14,106 nucleotides of DNA from JBBRLG01 sp038231495 (GTDB lineage: Bacteria; Planctomycetota; Planctomycetia; Gemmatales; Gemmataceae): contig JBBRLG010000128.1 in assembly GCA_038231495.1 (NCBI GenBank), forward strand, positions 1 through 14,106. Direction: 5' to 3'. Of this stretch, positions 1 through 7,107 are shown one piece after another. The position numbers and the translations under genes were made by a program. Numbering within the stretch: position 1 is the stretch's first letter; every line of letters starts with the position of its first letter. Under the pieces are notes generated by a model, which was not told the DNA's origin, searched no databases, and saw nothing but the letters and a program-made list of their open reading frames with translations.

Positions 1-290
1 ACGTCGAAGACGGGGACGATGTGCGGGTGGTCGAGGTTGGCGACGGTGCGGGCTTCGGCCAGATACGCTTCGGCGTCGGTGGTCCGGGCGACGAGTTTGG
101 CGTGCGGAACCTTGATGGCGACGAGCCGCTGTAACTGCTCGTCGCGGGCGAGGTAGACGAGACCGAAGCCGCCCTTGCCCAGCATCCGTTCAATCCGGTA
201 GCGGCCGATATGGTTGGGCGTACACTCCGCAGGGCCGGGCGCGGCTTGTTCCCGTCCAGGTTCGTCAACGGTTTGATTGAGATCGTTCAT
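1..290 (-). CDS. Serine/threonine protein kinase, N-terminal part (cut by window edge)
   Basis: The minus strand encodes 96 complete codons from an ATG at 290 to the window edge, so the gene continues outside. After a variable 28-residue N-terminal stretch comes the start of a Hanks-type kinase domain: GRYRIERMLGKGGFGLVYLA with the glycine-rich ATP loop (G38, G40, G43, V45), the ATP-anchoring lysine in VAIKVP (K60), and the helix-C glutamate in AEAR (E79), followed by NLDHPHIVPVFD. This family transfers phosphate from ATP to Ser/Thr of target proteins and is greatly expanded in planctomycetes. Whether a transmembrane segment and sensor domain follow, as is common, cannot be seen. There is no good Shine-Dalgarno sequence before the ATG. 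The family call is firm; the target is unknown. Confidence 0.93.
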   Translation of the reverse strand, partial: MNDLNQTVDEPGREQAAPGPAECTPNHIGRYRIERMLGKGGFGLVYLARDEQLQRLVAIKVPHAKLVARTTDAEAYLAEARTVANLDHPHIVPVFD

Positions 291-352
291 GGCTGCTGCC
301 AAACCCGTTGGGGCATCGGTGCGTTGTCGTGCCAACTAAGGCAATCCGGCGT

Positions 353-358
353 ATTGTA
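353..358 (-). promoter_or_regulatory. Possible -10 box (TACAAT) of the kinase gene
   Basis: Reading the minus strand, TACAAT lies 62 nt upstream of the kinase start codon in the context GCTACAATACG. No convincing -35 hexamer is found 16-18 nt further upstream. The same hexamer occurs ahead of other genes in this window (9280 and 10971), which is the main reason to list it. Prediction by eye only. Confidence 0.3.
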
Positions 359-646
359 GCAGTGCCGTTCCCGGCGTGCCTATTAAAAGCGGGAGTCCCC
401 CTGCTCGTGGGGCGTGGCGGTGTGGCGGACTCAGGGTCAGCGCCAGCCAAGGGCGGTCATTGGGGGCTTATTGGCGTTGATTCGGAGTCCGCAACGGTTG
501 GCGGACTGAGGCGGCGTTGGCGGACGGGGATCGGCAACACGCCTTTTTGTGCAAAGCTGGGCGGGGTAGCAATGCACCGACCCCGGAACCTTTTTCTCGT
601 TCCGGAGTTCCGCTTGGGAACGAGGATGCCTGCACCCGGTTTTCCG

Positions 647-815
647 TTGGCAAGGGTGGCCTTTTTCGTGGCAAGGGTCGAGATTGGCAAGGGTCGATCC
701 GGGGCCGTTTTTGATGTGTAAGCATTTGCCAGATAAGGGTTTGCGCAAGGCATGAGGGAAGGGTTTGCGCAAGTGCCCAGGCACCCTTGCCACAGGCGCA
801 GACGTTGGCAAGGGT
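647..815. repeat. Cluster of TGGCAAGGGT words and a 24-nt tandem pair
   Basis: Four direct and one inverted copy of TGGCAAGGGT occur within 170 bases. Between them, AAGGGTTTGCGCAAG is present twice with a period of 24 nt. The copies are irregularly spaced, so this is neither a CRISPR array nor a simple tandem repeat. It looks like degenerated intergenic repeat material. Function unknown. Confidence 0.55.
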
Positions 816-883
816 GGGTCGGACCCGCCGGTTCGTCATCCAAAGGGGTCGCGAGTAGCCCACCATTGGCCGGGTGCCCCTCG

Positions 884-928
884 ACGCCGGGTGCCACGGG
901 CGGACCAGCCGCCCGTGGCACCCGGCGT
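884..928. repeat. Perfect 20-bp inverted repeat, 5-nt loop
   Basis: The arms 884-903 and 909-928 are exact reverse complements separated by ACCAG. The arm core is GGTGCCACGGGCGG. No T-run follows on either strand, so a simple intrinsic terminator is unlikely, and the distance to flanking genes is large. It fits a dispersed REP-like palindrome of a planctomycete genome; a genome-wide count would settle that. Confidence 0.75.
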
Positions 929-1152
929 GAGCACGTCGTGGATTGGGAGTCCTTCACGTCGGGCGGACGCCGCGACGCTCGCCCGGCGCATCTTACTCCC
1001 GAAACATTTGCCACACCCACGGCGCGGCTGCCCGGTTTGGCATCTCCTTTCTCCGCGGCATTCCATAGAATGGTTTTTCGCCGACGCGGACCGAATGACG
1101 GTCATTCGTCCGGGCGGGCGTCCGAAAGACAACGAAGCGAGGGGATCAGACG

Positions 1153-1245
1153 ATGCGTAAGAAACACCTGCGGACCGCCGCCAAGCGCCGCCGCAAGGCC
1201 AAGAACCATCCGACGCCGAAGCAGGTCAAGAAACACGGCGCGTAA
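1153..1245 (+). CDS. Putative 30-residue basic protein
   Basis: A short frame begins MRKKHLRTAAKRRRKAKN and ends QVKKHGA. Half of its residues are Lys, Arg or His, with no acidic residue at all. GAGGGG lies 8 nt before the ATG, a reasonable ribosome binding site. Such composition is typical of small ribosomal or nucleic-acid-binding proteins, but I do not recognise a family and no domain is visible. It is immediately followed by an RNase PH-like relic, so it may itself belong to decaying DNA. Alternatives are a spurious ORF in GC-rich DNA. Conservation of the reading frame in relatives would decide. Confidence 0.4.
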   Translation: MRKKHLRTAAKRRRKAKNHPTPKQVKKHGA

Positions 1246-1281
1246 GGGCCGCCGTTTCCTCCCTTCCAACCGCCGAGGTGA

Positions 1282-1395
1282 CTCCTGCGCTCCGGGGGTC
1301 GCAAGGCGGACAAAAAGGCCACGTTCCGCCGCGAGCAACTGGACCGTTTGCTCAACCTGGGCAAGGGCGGCATCGACGCCGTCACCGCGCAGTAA
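1282..1395 (+). pseudogene. Probable relic of RNase PH (C-terminal end)
   Basis: The frame that ends at TAA 1393-1395 reads KATFRREQLDRLLNLGKGGI and then DAVTAQ. This resembles the usual RNase PH C-terminus (F-x-R-x-x-L-D-x-L-L-x-L-A-x-x-G-I). Directly before it the same frame reads RSGGRKAD, which resembles the RNase PH N-terminus (R-S/D-x-G-R-x-x-D-E-L-R). Together they suggest a gene that lost its middle. There is no ATG in frame; a stop lies at 1279-1281. RNase PH normally is about 240 residues and trims tRNA 3' ends with phosphate. The match is short and by eye, so this is an inference, not a firm call. Confidence 0.35.
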
Positions 1396-1476
1396 CGCCG
1401 CGCGCTCGGCACGAATTGGCCTCTGGATTAAATTTTTCCTTTCTGTTATCAGCCCTCCCACGACCACAAGCAGCCA

Positions 1477-1529
1477 GGTGTTGCCGCTTGCGGCTGAGCG
1501 CCGAGCGCTCAGCCGCAAGCGGCAACACC
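1477..1529. repeat. Perfect 25-bp hairpin, 3-nt loop, just upstream of a ribosome binding site
   Basis: Arms 1477-1501 and 1505-1529 are exact reverse complements with the loop CGA. The right arm contains AGCCGCAAGCGGCA, a 14-nt word found again at 7313-7326. The hairpin ends only 4 nt before AAAGGAGG (1534-1541), the ribosome binding site of the next gene, so if it lies in the mRNA it could affect translation initiation or transcript stability. It equally may be an inserted REP-like element. No T-run follows. Confidence 0.8.
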
Positions 1530-1550
1530 GGTCAAAGGAGGAACGGGCCG

Positions 1551-2546
1551 ATGAGGAAATTCATTCGCTTCGCGCTATTCGCCGCGGCGCTGGGGGTGTG
1601 GGCGACGACCACGCTGGCCGCCCCGCGCGTCGAGACGGACCCCAAAAAAGAATACCCTTGCACGCCGGACAGCGGCGCGTGGATGATTTGCGTCCACGAG
1701 TTTCGCGGCCAGGACTCCGGCGAACTCGCCCGGCAACTGGCACTGGTCATCCGCCAGCGCGACAACTTGCCGGCCTACGTTTTCAACTTCACCGAGATCC
1801 AACGGGAAAAGATGAAAGCCGAGTGGTCGCACCTCGGCAAGCTCAACCCGGACGGCACGAAACGCGACTTGCACGTTAACATTCCCGAGGAGCGCGTCGT
1901 CCTGATCGGCGGCTTCGCGGACATGGACGCCGCCACGACGGCCCTCAAAACGGTCAAGAAATTGGCGCTGCCGCAACTCCGTTTACCCGGCAAGTACGCG
2001 CTGGACCGGATAACGGTCATGGACGTGAAAGGCGACGGCAAGGTCGAGATTACGGAAGCGGAGATGAACCCGTTCCCGACCAGCTTCGCCGCGCCCAACC
2101 CGTCCATCCCGCACCAGCAAGTTGCGCGGAAGGCCGACCCGTTCCTCAAGACGCTGAATGAAAATGAGGACTTCAGCCTCCTGGCGAACCCCAAGCCGTG
2201 GACGCTGGCGGTCAAGGAGTACGTCGGCGATTCGAGGGTCGTGTCGCGCACCGATTCGACGCCGTTCCTGGAAAGTTTGTTCAAGAAGAAGTCCGGCGAC
2301 TCGCTGAACGCGACGGCGCTCCAGGCTCACGAGTTGGCCCGCGTGTTGCGGTCGCTGAAGTTCGACGCTTACGTGCTGCACACGCGGCGGAGCAGCCTCG
2401 TGGCCGTCGGCGGCTTCGGCGCGGAGAACGACCAGGACATGCAAAAGGCGGCGGAAAAGCTGCTGCAATTGAAGCTGCAAACGATGGACGGCAGGGCGCA
2501 GGGGCTAGACCTGTTCGCGGTGCCGATGGAGATTCCGCGGCCGTGA
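1551..2546 (+). CDS. Secreted protein with two SPOR-like repeats and an EF-hand-like loop
   Basis: The 331-residue product starts with a signal peptide (MRKFIRFALFAAALGVWATTTLAA). AAAGGAGG lies 9 nt before this ATG, which is why it is preferred over an in-frame upstream extension. Two similar alpha/beta modules follow, about 43-140 and 216-312: each starts with a W-x-(I/L)-x-V strand, has a helix ending in ELARxL, a strand (AYVFNF / AYVLHT), and then (L/V)xGGF. This resembles SPOR-type peptidoglycan-binding folds, where ExLARxL-AYV-VxVG is typical, but the match is by eye. Between them is a linker with DVKGDGKVEITE (158-169), close to an EF-hand calcium loop with K instead of D/N/S at position 3. 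Probably envelope-located; function unknown. Convergent with the GH10-like gene. Confidence 0.85.
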   Translation: MRKFIRFALFAAALGVWATTTLAAPRVETDPKKEYPCTPDSGAWMICVHEFRGQDSGELARQLALVIRQRDNLPAYVFNFTEIQREKMKAEWSHLGKLNPDGTKRDLHVNIPEERVVLIGGFADMDAATTALKTVKKLALPQLRLPGKYALDRITVMDVKGDGKVEITEAEMNPFPTSFAAPNPSIPHQQVARKADPFLKTLNENEDFSLLANPKPWTLAVKEYVGDSRVVSRTDSTPFLESLFKKKSGDSLNATALQAHELARVLRSLKFDAYVLHTRRSSLVAVGGFGAENDQDMQKAAEKLLQLKLQTMDGRAQGLDLFAVPMEIPRP

Positions 2547-2572
2547 ACGGTAATGACACCTTGAAAGGGGTA

Positions 2573-2635
2573 GGCGAAAGCCCCCCGTGTGTTAACTTTG
2601 GTTCCGCCCCACCCACCGGGGGCTTTCGCCCCCGG
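2573..2635. terminator. Inverted repeats between convergent genes, possible bidirectional terminator
   Basis: GGCGAAAGCCCCC at 2573-2585 pairs with 2618-2630, and the right part alone forms an 8-bp hairpin (CCGGGGGC TTTC GCCCCCGG, 2616-2635). It sits between a plus-strand stop at 2546 and a minus-strand stop at 2658. There is no T-run, so Rho-independent termination is uncertain. The GGGGGC...GCCCCC core also looks like a dispersed planctomycete repeat. Confidence 0.5.
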
Positions 2636-2657
2636 CTCGCCCAATACGTGGAGACGC

Positions 2658-4151
2658 TTAACGCAAGTGGTCCTCGCGCAGCGCGCGCAACCGGCCCAGG
2701 GCCGGTTTCGCGTTGGCCTGCGCGTCGAGCAAACCGCAGTGCGGGAAGTGGTGCGGCTCGGCGTCGGACAGGTGGGTCCATTGCACCCCCTGCACATACG
2801 GCTTGCACACGCTCAACTCGGCGAACAGCGCCGCCCAGTCGGCCTGCACCGCCGGCGTGAAGCCCGAACGCCACTGGCCCAGGCCGACGACCGCCTCCGG
2901 GTCGGCCCGCGCGTCCGCCCGCCCGCCCGACGGGTAGCCGAGCGTCACGCGGATCGGCACGCCCAACAGTGCGTACAGGTCCAGCAGGCGCGACGTTTCG
3001 AGCAAATCGCGGCAATAACTGCCGCGCGGCGTCACGCCCATCACGATTTCCACGTCCAGCGCGTGCGGGTTCACGCCGGAACGGATGAGCGTGTCGGCGA
3101 AAATGAACGGCGAGTGCGTCCGCTCCTCCAGCGCCATGTACTCGCCCCACGGCTGCGCGATGCCGAAGATCAATTCCAGGCCGGGATCGACTTGCCGGGC
3201 CGTCTCGATCAGCCGGTAGGTCAGGCCGAGCAGTTCTTCCTCGCTCAGCGCCAGCACGCGGGCCCAGTTGCTCGCCGCCGTCAGCTGCCAGCGGCGGACG
3301 CGCGTGCGGTAACGGCGGACCGTCACTTCGACGAACTTGCACATGAACGACGCCAGGCTCGTCACGTCGCCTTCCCACAGCCACAGCCACGAGGGCAGTT
3401 GTGCCGACGAGAAGTCGATGAGTGGCCCCGCCGTCACGTCGAGGTTGTTCTTGAGCGCCCAGGCCACCAGGGCGTCGCACTGGTCCCAGCGGTACGCCGC
3501 TTCCGTGTTCTCGATGAGGTTCCAGGACACCGGCAGGTAGACGCCGTTGAACGCCGCGGTGAGTTGGCCCGTCAGCGCGGCGGTGGGCAGCGTCGGCCCG
3601 AGTCGGCAGCCGAGCGCCGTCTCCAGGCGCGGCTGCCGTTGGTGGCGGATTTGAAACACCTGATCGACGTAGGCGCGGACGAGTTCCCCGGCGGTTTCAT
3701 AGCCCAGGTCGAGTGCCTCCTGGGCCTGGCACTCGGCGGCGGGCGACGGCATCCCGGTCACGGCCTGGCCGAAGGCGGAACTGGCCTTCTGAATTTGGGT
3801 GTTGAGGTTGGAACCGACGCTGAGGCCGCCGGCGCGCCAGTCGGCGGCCTGGCAGCGCACCTGGTTGACCTTGCCGCGCGCCAGTTCGACCAAGACGTGG
3901 TAGGCGCGGGCGCGGTCCATCAGGGTGCCGGAGGTGGCCATGAGCCGGCTGCCGTCGTTGGTTGCCCAGGGGGCCGAGAGGTAGCCGCTCTCCTCGCCGG
4001 GGCGGACGAGTTGAATCTGGTTGTCGGCGTGGGGCTGGACGAGGGTGACCCAGGGCATGTTGTCGGGGCCGCCGGCCATGAAACTGTGTTCCAGCTCCCG
4101 ACCCGCGTCCGCGGAGACTTCGGCCGGTAGCTGAAACGTCATCGTGCCCAT
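2658..4151 (-). CDS. GH10-like (endo-1,4-beta-xylanase-type) protein, probable pseudoenzyme
   Basis: The 497-residue product has an N-terminal module of about 170 residues (GTLMDRARAYHVLVELARGK at 75-94 is typical of planctomycete proteins annotated as xylanases) and a C-terminal TIM-barrel with GH10 features. VYLPVSWNLIENTE (204-217) is the early barrel strand; VQGVQWTHLSDAEPHHFP (453-470) and LLDAQANAKPAL (474-485) match the GH10 end (WGxxD..SW / GLLFD..xxPKPA). In GH10 the acid/base lies in WDVVNE; here the corresponding region is WQLTAASN (288-295), with no Glu. A candidate nucleophile Glu is kept in DVEIVMG (E368). No signal peptide is seen. The start MGTMTF was chosen because homologues I recall begin MGxMRF; an in-frame extension to 4385 is unlikely. 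A non-hydrolytic, perhaps glycan-binding role is possible. Confidence 0.8.
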   Translation of the reverse strand: MGTMTFQLPAEVSADAGRELEHSFMAGGPDNMPWVTLVQPHADNQIQLVRPGEESGYLSAPWATNDGSRLMATSGTLMDRARAYHVLVELARGKVNQVRCQAADWRAGGLSVGSNLNTQIQKASSAFGQAVTGMPSPAAECQAQEALDLGYETAGELVRAYVDQVFQIRHQRQPRLETALGCRLGPTLPTAALTGQLTAAFNGVYLPVSWNLIENTEAAYRWDQCDALVAWALKNNLDVTAGPLIDFSSAQLPSWLWLWEGDVTSLASFMCKFVEVTVRRYRTRVRRWQLTAASNWARVLALSEEELLGLTYRLIETARQVDPGLELIFGIAQPWGEYMALEERTHSPFIFADTLIRSGVNPHALDVEIVMGVTPRGSYCRDLLETSRLLDLYALLGVPIRVTLGYPSGGRADARADPEAVVGLGQWRSGFTPAVQADWAALFAELSVCKPYVQGVQWTHLSDAEPHHFPHCGLLDAQANAKPALGRLRALREDHLR

Positions 4152-4233
4152 TAGCGCCAGGTCCCGTTGCCTTCGTCTGACACCCGTTCGGGTGGTTATC
4201 GCTCTATGATATGCTTTGCCGACCAATGCCGCC

Positions 4234-4239
4234 ATTATA
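4234..4239 (-). promoter_or_regulatory. Candidate -10 box (TATAAT) of the GH10-like gene
   Basis: On the minus strand a perfect TATAAT lies 82 nt upstream of the start codon at 4151. At 17 nt upstream of it stands TGGAAC, a weak -35 match; TTGACT occurs at 23 nt, too far for the usual spacing. A small palindrome, CACCCGTTCGGGTG (4181-4194), falls in the predicted 5' leader. Confidence 0.45.
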
Positions 4240-4303
4240 GACGGGCCGGCGCGACGGTTCCAAGTCAAAACTGTCCGGTGCGGATTGCGCTCAACGAAAG
4301 GTG

Positions 4304-4332
4304 CCCCGGACGGCGCACAGCGCCGTCCGGGG
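4304..4332 (-). terminator. Perfect 13-bp hairpin after the Cys/Pro-rich protein gene
   Basis: Arms 4304-4316 and 4320-4332 are exact reverse complements (CCCCGGACGGCGC) with a 3-nt loop. On the minus strand it begins 18 nt after the stop codon at 4351, the right place for a terminator, but only CACCTTTCG follows instead of a T-run. It is therefore a likely but atypical terminator, or a mRNA 3'-end stabiliser. Confidence 0.55.
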
Positions 4333-4350
4333 TTCGGCCCGACGCCCGAA

Positions 4351-5031
4351 TCATGGCAAACAAATCGGGCACGCCGGGATCGCAATGCGGAGTTCGTTCG
4401 GAATAAGGATCGAGTGATACCGGCGCAGGATGGCGACCTCGGTCGTCTCGTCGATGACCAGCTTGCGAATCGAGACTTCCTGCTCGACCGGCTTGAGGCA
4501 CGGCACGCGCACGATCACCTGGCGCTCGACCGGCTCGGTGTCGTAGACCGTAACCTTGACGGTCTGGACGACGGGACACGGCTTGAGGATCTTGCACGAC
4601 TTGCCGGTGACGGGATCGACCGTCGTTTCCTCTTTCATGGTCATCACCACGACCTGCTGCTCGCAGACGCGCGGCTTGAGGACGATTTCGGTAATCGTGT
4701 GCTTCTCCTCGCGGAAGCTCAGTTCCATTTTCGTCACGTGTTCGCGGCCGACCTCGACCGCCCGCAAAGTCATTTTCGGCACGGTGATGGCCGTCTCTTC
4801 CGGCACCAGCGTCAAGCGCGGCACGGCCAGCGCCTTTTCGCAGCCGGTGCAGGGTCCCTGGAGGACGCCCGCAGTGAGGGCCGGCAGCGCGGGCGGGATG
4901 GGCACGGCCGGCGGTGGGACCGGGACGGCCGGCACGGGCGTCGGCGGCGTGAGGACCGGTTCTTGCGCGCGGGCGGTTGTCGGCAGGGCGGCACAAAGGC
5001 CGAGGATGCCGGAAAGGAGCAGTCGTTTCAT
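4351..5031 (-). CDS. Secreted Cys- and Pro-rich protein of unknown function
   Basis: The 226-residue product begins MKRLLLSGILGLCAALPTTARA, a signal peptide, with GGAGG 6 nt before the ATG at 5031; this decides the start over an upstream in-frame ATG. A proline-rich linker (residues 25-50, repeats of PVPxxP) leads to a domain rich in short beta-strand-like alternations (VVVMTMKEET, QTVKVTVYDTEPVERQVIVR, EVSIRKLVIDETTEV). Nine mature cysteines, four of them in C-x2-C motifs (CTGC, CPIC), occur, including CEQQVV, CKILKPC and PACPICLP near the end, suggesting disulfides or metal binding. It resembles the many YTV-like planctomycete cell-surface proteins in style, but I do not recognise a named family. 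It is transcribed in the same direction as the GH10-like gene, 199 bp upstream of it. Confidence 0.82.
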   Translation of the reverse strand: MKRLLLSGILGLCAALPTTARAQEPVLTPPTPVPAVPVPPPAVPIPPALPALTAGVLQGPCTGCEKALAVPRLTLVPEETAITVPKMTLRAVEVGREHVTKMELSFREEKHTITEIVLKPRVCEQQVVVMTMKEETTVDPVTGKSCKILKPCPVVQTVKVTVYDTEPVERQVIVRVPCLKPVEQEVSIRKLVIDETTEVAILRRYHSILIPNELRIAIPACPICLP

Positions 5032-5269
5032 CGCGTTCCTCCGTGAAGCGAAATCGGCAGGGGTCAACGTCCGTGGAGTGGGGGCATGTCCCGCCCAAGT
5101 TTGCCCGCGCCGGCCGAAAAGGCAAGGCGGCTGCGGCCCGGCTTGCGGAATTTGGGGGCGCGCGGGCACGGTACGGTGCATACAAACCGGCCTTATGGTA
5201 CGCTCGGAAGAGTCGCGCCAAACGGCCAGGCGCGGGTAAGGCAGTAGGTTCGGCGAACCTCCAGGTTGC

Positions 5270-5275
5270 TACAAC
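5270..5275 (+). promoter_or_regulatory. TACAAC box 7 nt before the start codon (possible leaderless mRNA)
   Basis: The hexamer TACAAC ends 7 nt before the ATG at 5283. Transcription starting about 7 nt after a -10 box would begin at the ATG itself. No Shine-Dalgarno sequence is present, consistent with a leaderless transcript. A small hairpin (AGGTTC GGC GAACCT, 5246-5260) lies just upstream. The same arrangement with the same spacing occurs at 9280. Confidence 0.3.
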
Positions 5276-5282
5276 GAACACC

Positions 5283-7004
5283 ATGACAGCCACCACGGGC
5301 GTTGCCGATCCGCTCCCGCCGACCGCCGCAACGACAACGTGGCCGGCCCGCGGCTTCGTCGCCGGCGTCTGGCTCGTCCTGACGCTCGGCATGCTCGCCT
5401 ACGTTTTTCACTACGGGAGCAACGTGCCGTTCTTCGACGACTGGCACCTCGTCCCCTACATCAGCGGCGACCAGCCCGTCACGCTCGAATACCTGTGGTC
5501 GCAACACGGCGACCATCGGGTGCCGCTGCCGCGCCTCCTTCTAATAGGGATCGGTAAACTCTGCGGTTACGACTTCCGCTCCGGCATGGTGTTCGACGTG
5601 CTTGCACTCAGTGCCACGTCGCTGGTGTTGATCGGAGTGAGCCGGCATTTGCGCGGCCGATTGGCGTTCGCCGACGCCTTCTTTCCGCTGCTACTGCTCA
5701 ACCCCGGTCAGTGGGAGACCTACCTCTGGTGCTGGATCGCGTCGCTGACGTTGCCGATCTGTCTGGCACTACTCGTCCTGGCAATCATGGCCCGGTGGGG
5801 CGTGCGGCCGTCAATGCCGGTGGTGCTGGTCGCCGGCTTGCTGGTGCTGGCCCTGCCGTTGACCGACCCCGCCGGCCTCGCCTTCGTGCCGGCCTTCATT
5901 CTCTGGCTTGGCATCGTCGGCTTTGTGGCGTGGCGGTCCCCAACTGCGGAAGCCGGGGCGAGCCGCTTCCTTGCACCGTCCTTCGCACTCGCGGCGGCGA
6001 GCCTGATCGTCGTCTACTACGTCGGCTTCAAGCGCTTGCAAGGCGGGGAATCGAACCCCGGCATCCCGGCCACGCTACGGACGACCATCGAGTTTTTCAG
6101 CATGGGCATCGGCCATGCGTCCGTTCTCATCTGGCCGGTGTCGGCCTTGCTCGTCCTCGGCCTACTCGTCAGCGCCGTCTATGGGCTGGCCCGGACTTGG
6201 TTCGATCAACCCGGCGACCGGTCGCGGGTCGTGGCCCTGGTGTGCTTCTTTGCCGGGGCCGTGTGCCTGGCGCTGGCACTGGGTTGGGGCCGTGCCCACG
6301 AAGGTCCGTCGGCCGGGTTCAAGTCGCGCTACGTCGTGCTGGCGCTCCCCGTGCCGTGTGCCGTCTTCGTCAGCTGGGGCTGTTACCGGGAGCGGTGGCG
6401 CGACGTTGTGCAAGGGGCAATGTGTGTTCTGCTGTTCGTGTTGCTGCCCTTGAACATCAAAACCGCGCTCGATTCCGCCGAGCAGTTCCGGCCGCCCTTC
6501 GCCGCATTCGAGCAAGACCTGCGCGACGGGCGACCGCCCGTGCTGCTGGCCGAGCAATACACCAATATCCTTTTTCCCTGGCCCGTGGATGCGCCCGACA
6601 AGCAACTGGTTCATGACCGGCTGCTAATGCTGCAACGTGCCGGCATCGGCCCTTATCGCGACATGGCACCCGACGTGCGGCTGCGCGAAATTCGGCTTAA
6701 TGCTCCCGTCCTACCCCTCCGCATCGATCTGTGGGAGAAGGTGGTCGCGGCCCGCATTCGCTATGCGTGCGCGGCGGACCCGACGCGGACACCAGGCATC
6801 AAAGTGTTCTGGAAGAAGCCCGACAACTTGGAATTCCACCGGGCAGAGGTCGGCATCGTTCCGCCGGTGTTCGGCCTGCCGCCTCCGCGGGATCAAGCGG
6901 CCGTCGCGCACATTAACGAGTGGATCGAGCAACTCCGGGTCGAGTCGGACGACGGCCGCGCGATTACGGTTTACGAGATCGTTTTATTCGTCGAAGATCG
7001 GTAG
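5283..7004 (+). CDS. Polytopic membrane protein with GT-C-like first loop
   Basis: The 573-residue product has a first transmembrane helix at about 24-44 and then an extracytoplasmic loop with NVPFFDDWHLVPY (48-59; D52 D53) and SQHGDHRVPLPRLL. About nine or ten further hydrophobic segments reach to residue 400 (for instance FAFVPAFILWLGIVGF-like and CVLLFVLLPL stretches). The last 170 residues are soluble and contain no motif I know. Acidic residues in the first loop after TM1 are the hallmark of GT-C glycosyltransferases that use lipid-linked sugars, so a role in envelope glycan transfer is plausible but inferred. The ATG at 5283 was chosen because TM1 follows it with a short polar N-terminus; the frame stays open far upstream but with no signal-like sequence. 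No ribosome binding site is visible. Convergent with the RNA locus; its stop is 4 nt from that terminator. Confidence 0.8.
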   Translation: MTATTGVADPLPPTAATTTWPARGFVAGVWLVLTLGMLAYVFHYGSNVPFFDDWHLVPYISGDQPVTLEYLWSQHGDHRVPLPRLLLIGIGKLCGYDFRSGMVFDVLALSATSLVLIGVSRHLRGRLAFADAFFPLLLLNPGQWETYLWCWIASLTLPICLALLVLAIMARWGVRPSMPVVLVAGLLVLALPLTDPAGLAFVPAFILWLGIVGFVAWRSPTAEAGASRFLAPSFALAAASLIVVYYVGFKRLQGGESNPGIPATLRTTIEFFSMGIGHASVLIWPVSALLVLGLLVSAVYGLARTWFDQPGDRSRVVALVCFFAGAVCLALALGWGRAHEGPSAGFKSRYVVLALPVPCAVFVSWGCYRERWRDVVQGAMCVLLFVLLPLNIKTALDSAEQFRPPFAAFEQDLRDGRPPVLLAEQYTNILFPWPVDAPDKQLVHDRLLMLQRAGIGPYRDMAPDVRLREIRLNAPVLPLRIDLWEKVVAARIRYACAADPTRTPGIKVFWKKPDNLEFHRAEVGIVPPVFGLPPPRDQAAVAHINEWIEQLRVESDDGRAITVYEIVLFVEDR

Positions 7005-7008
7005 GGGC

Positions 7009-7047
7009 AAAAAAATTCCCCACGCCGCGTTAGCCCCGCGGGTGGGG
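7009..7047 (-). terminator. Intrinsic terminator of the structured RNA locus
   Basis: On the minus strand the stem CCCCAC-CCGCG pairs with CGCGG-(C)-GTGGGG (11 bp with one bulged C, 7-nt loop) and is followed by AATTTTTTTG, a run of seven T at 7015-7009. This is the clearest Rho-independent terminator in the window. On the plus strand no T-run follows, so it serves minus-strand transcription coming from the tRNA-like region, not the convergent membrane protein gene. Confidence 0.85.
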
Positions 7048-7107
7048 AGGAAGTGCTGTTTCCGAAGCGCCGGCGGTATCCGTTTAATCGCAAACCTCAG
7101 TCTCTCT

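Larger units (their letters stand above)
291..1152. other. Long gene-poor intergenic region with short repeats
   Basis: No open reading frame here shows a recognisable domain, a ribosome binding site and sensible composition together; overlapping frames on both strands look like GC-rich noise. The stretch contains short repeated words: TGGCAAGGGT at 648, 669, 685 and 806 on the plus strand and once inverted at 783-792, and AAGGGTTTGCGCAAG at 735-749 and 759-773 (24-nt period). A perfect hairpin lies at 884-928. I see no RNA gene in it. Confidence 0.6.

Noticed and set aside
1246..1281. Frameshifted continuation of the 30-residue basic ORF into the RNase PH-like frame
   Set aside because: No slippery sequence and an in-frame stop at 1279-1281; the two stretches have unlike composition.
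752..1879. Long plus-strand open frame of 375 codons
   Set aside because: Low-complexity Arg/Ala/Pro-rich translation, no domain; its end overlaps the secreted protein gene in another frame. GC-rich shadow.
2589..4130. Plus-strand frame of 513 codons opposite the GH10-like gene
   Set aside because: Composition rich in Arg, Gly, His and Val typical of an antisense shadow; the minus-strand frame has clear family motifs.
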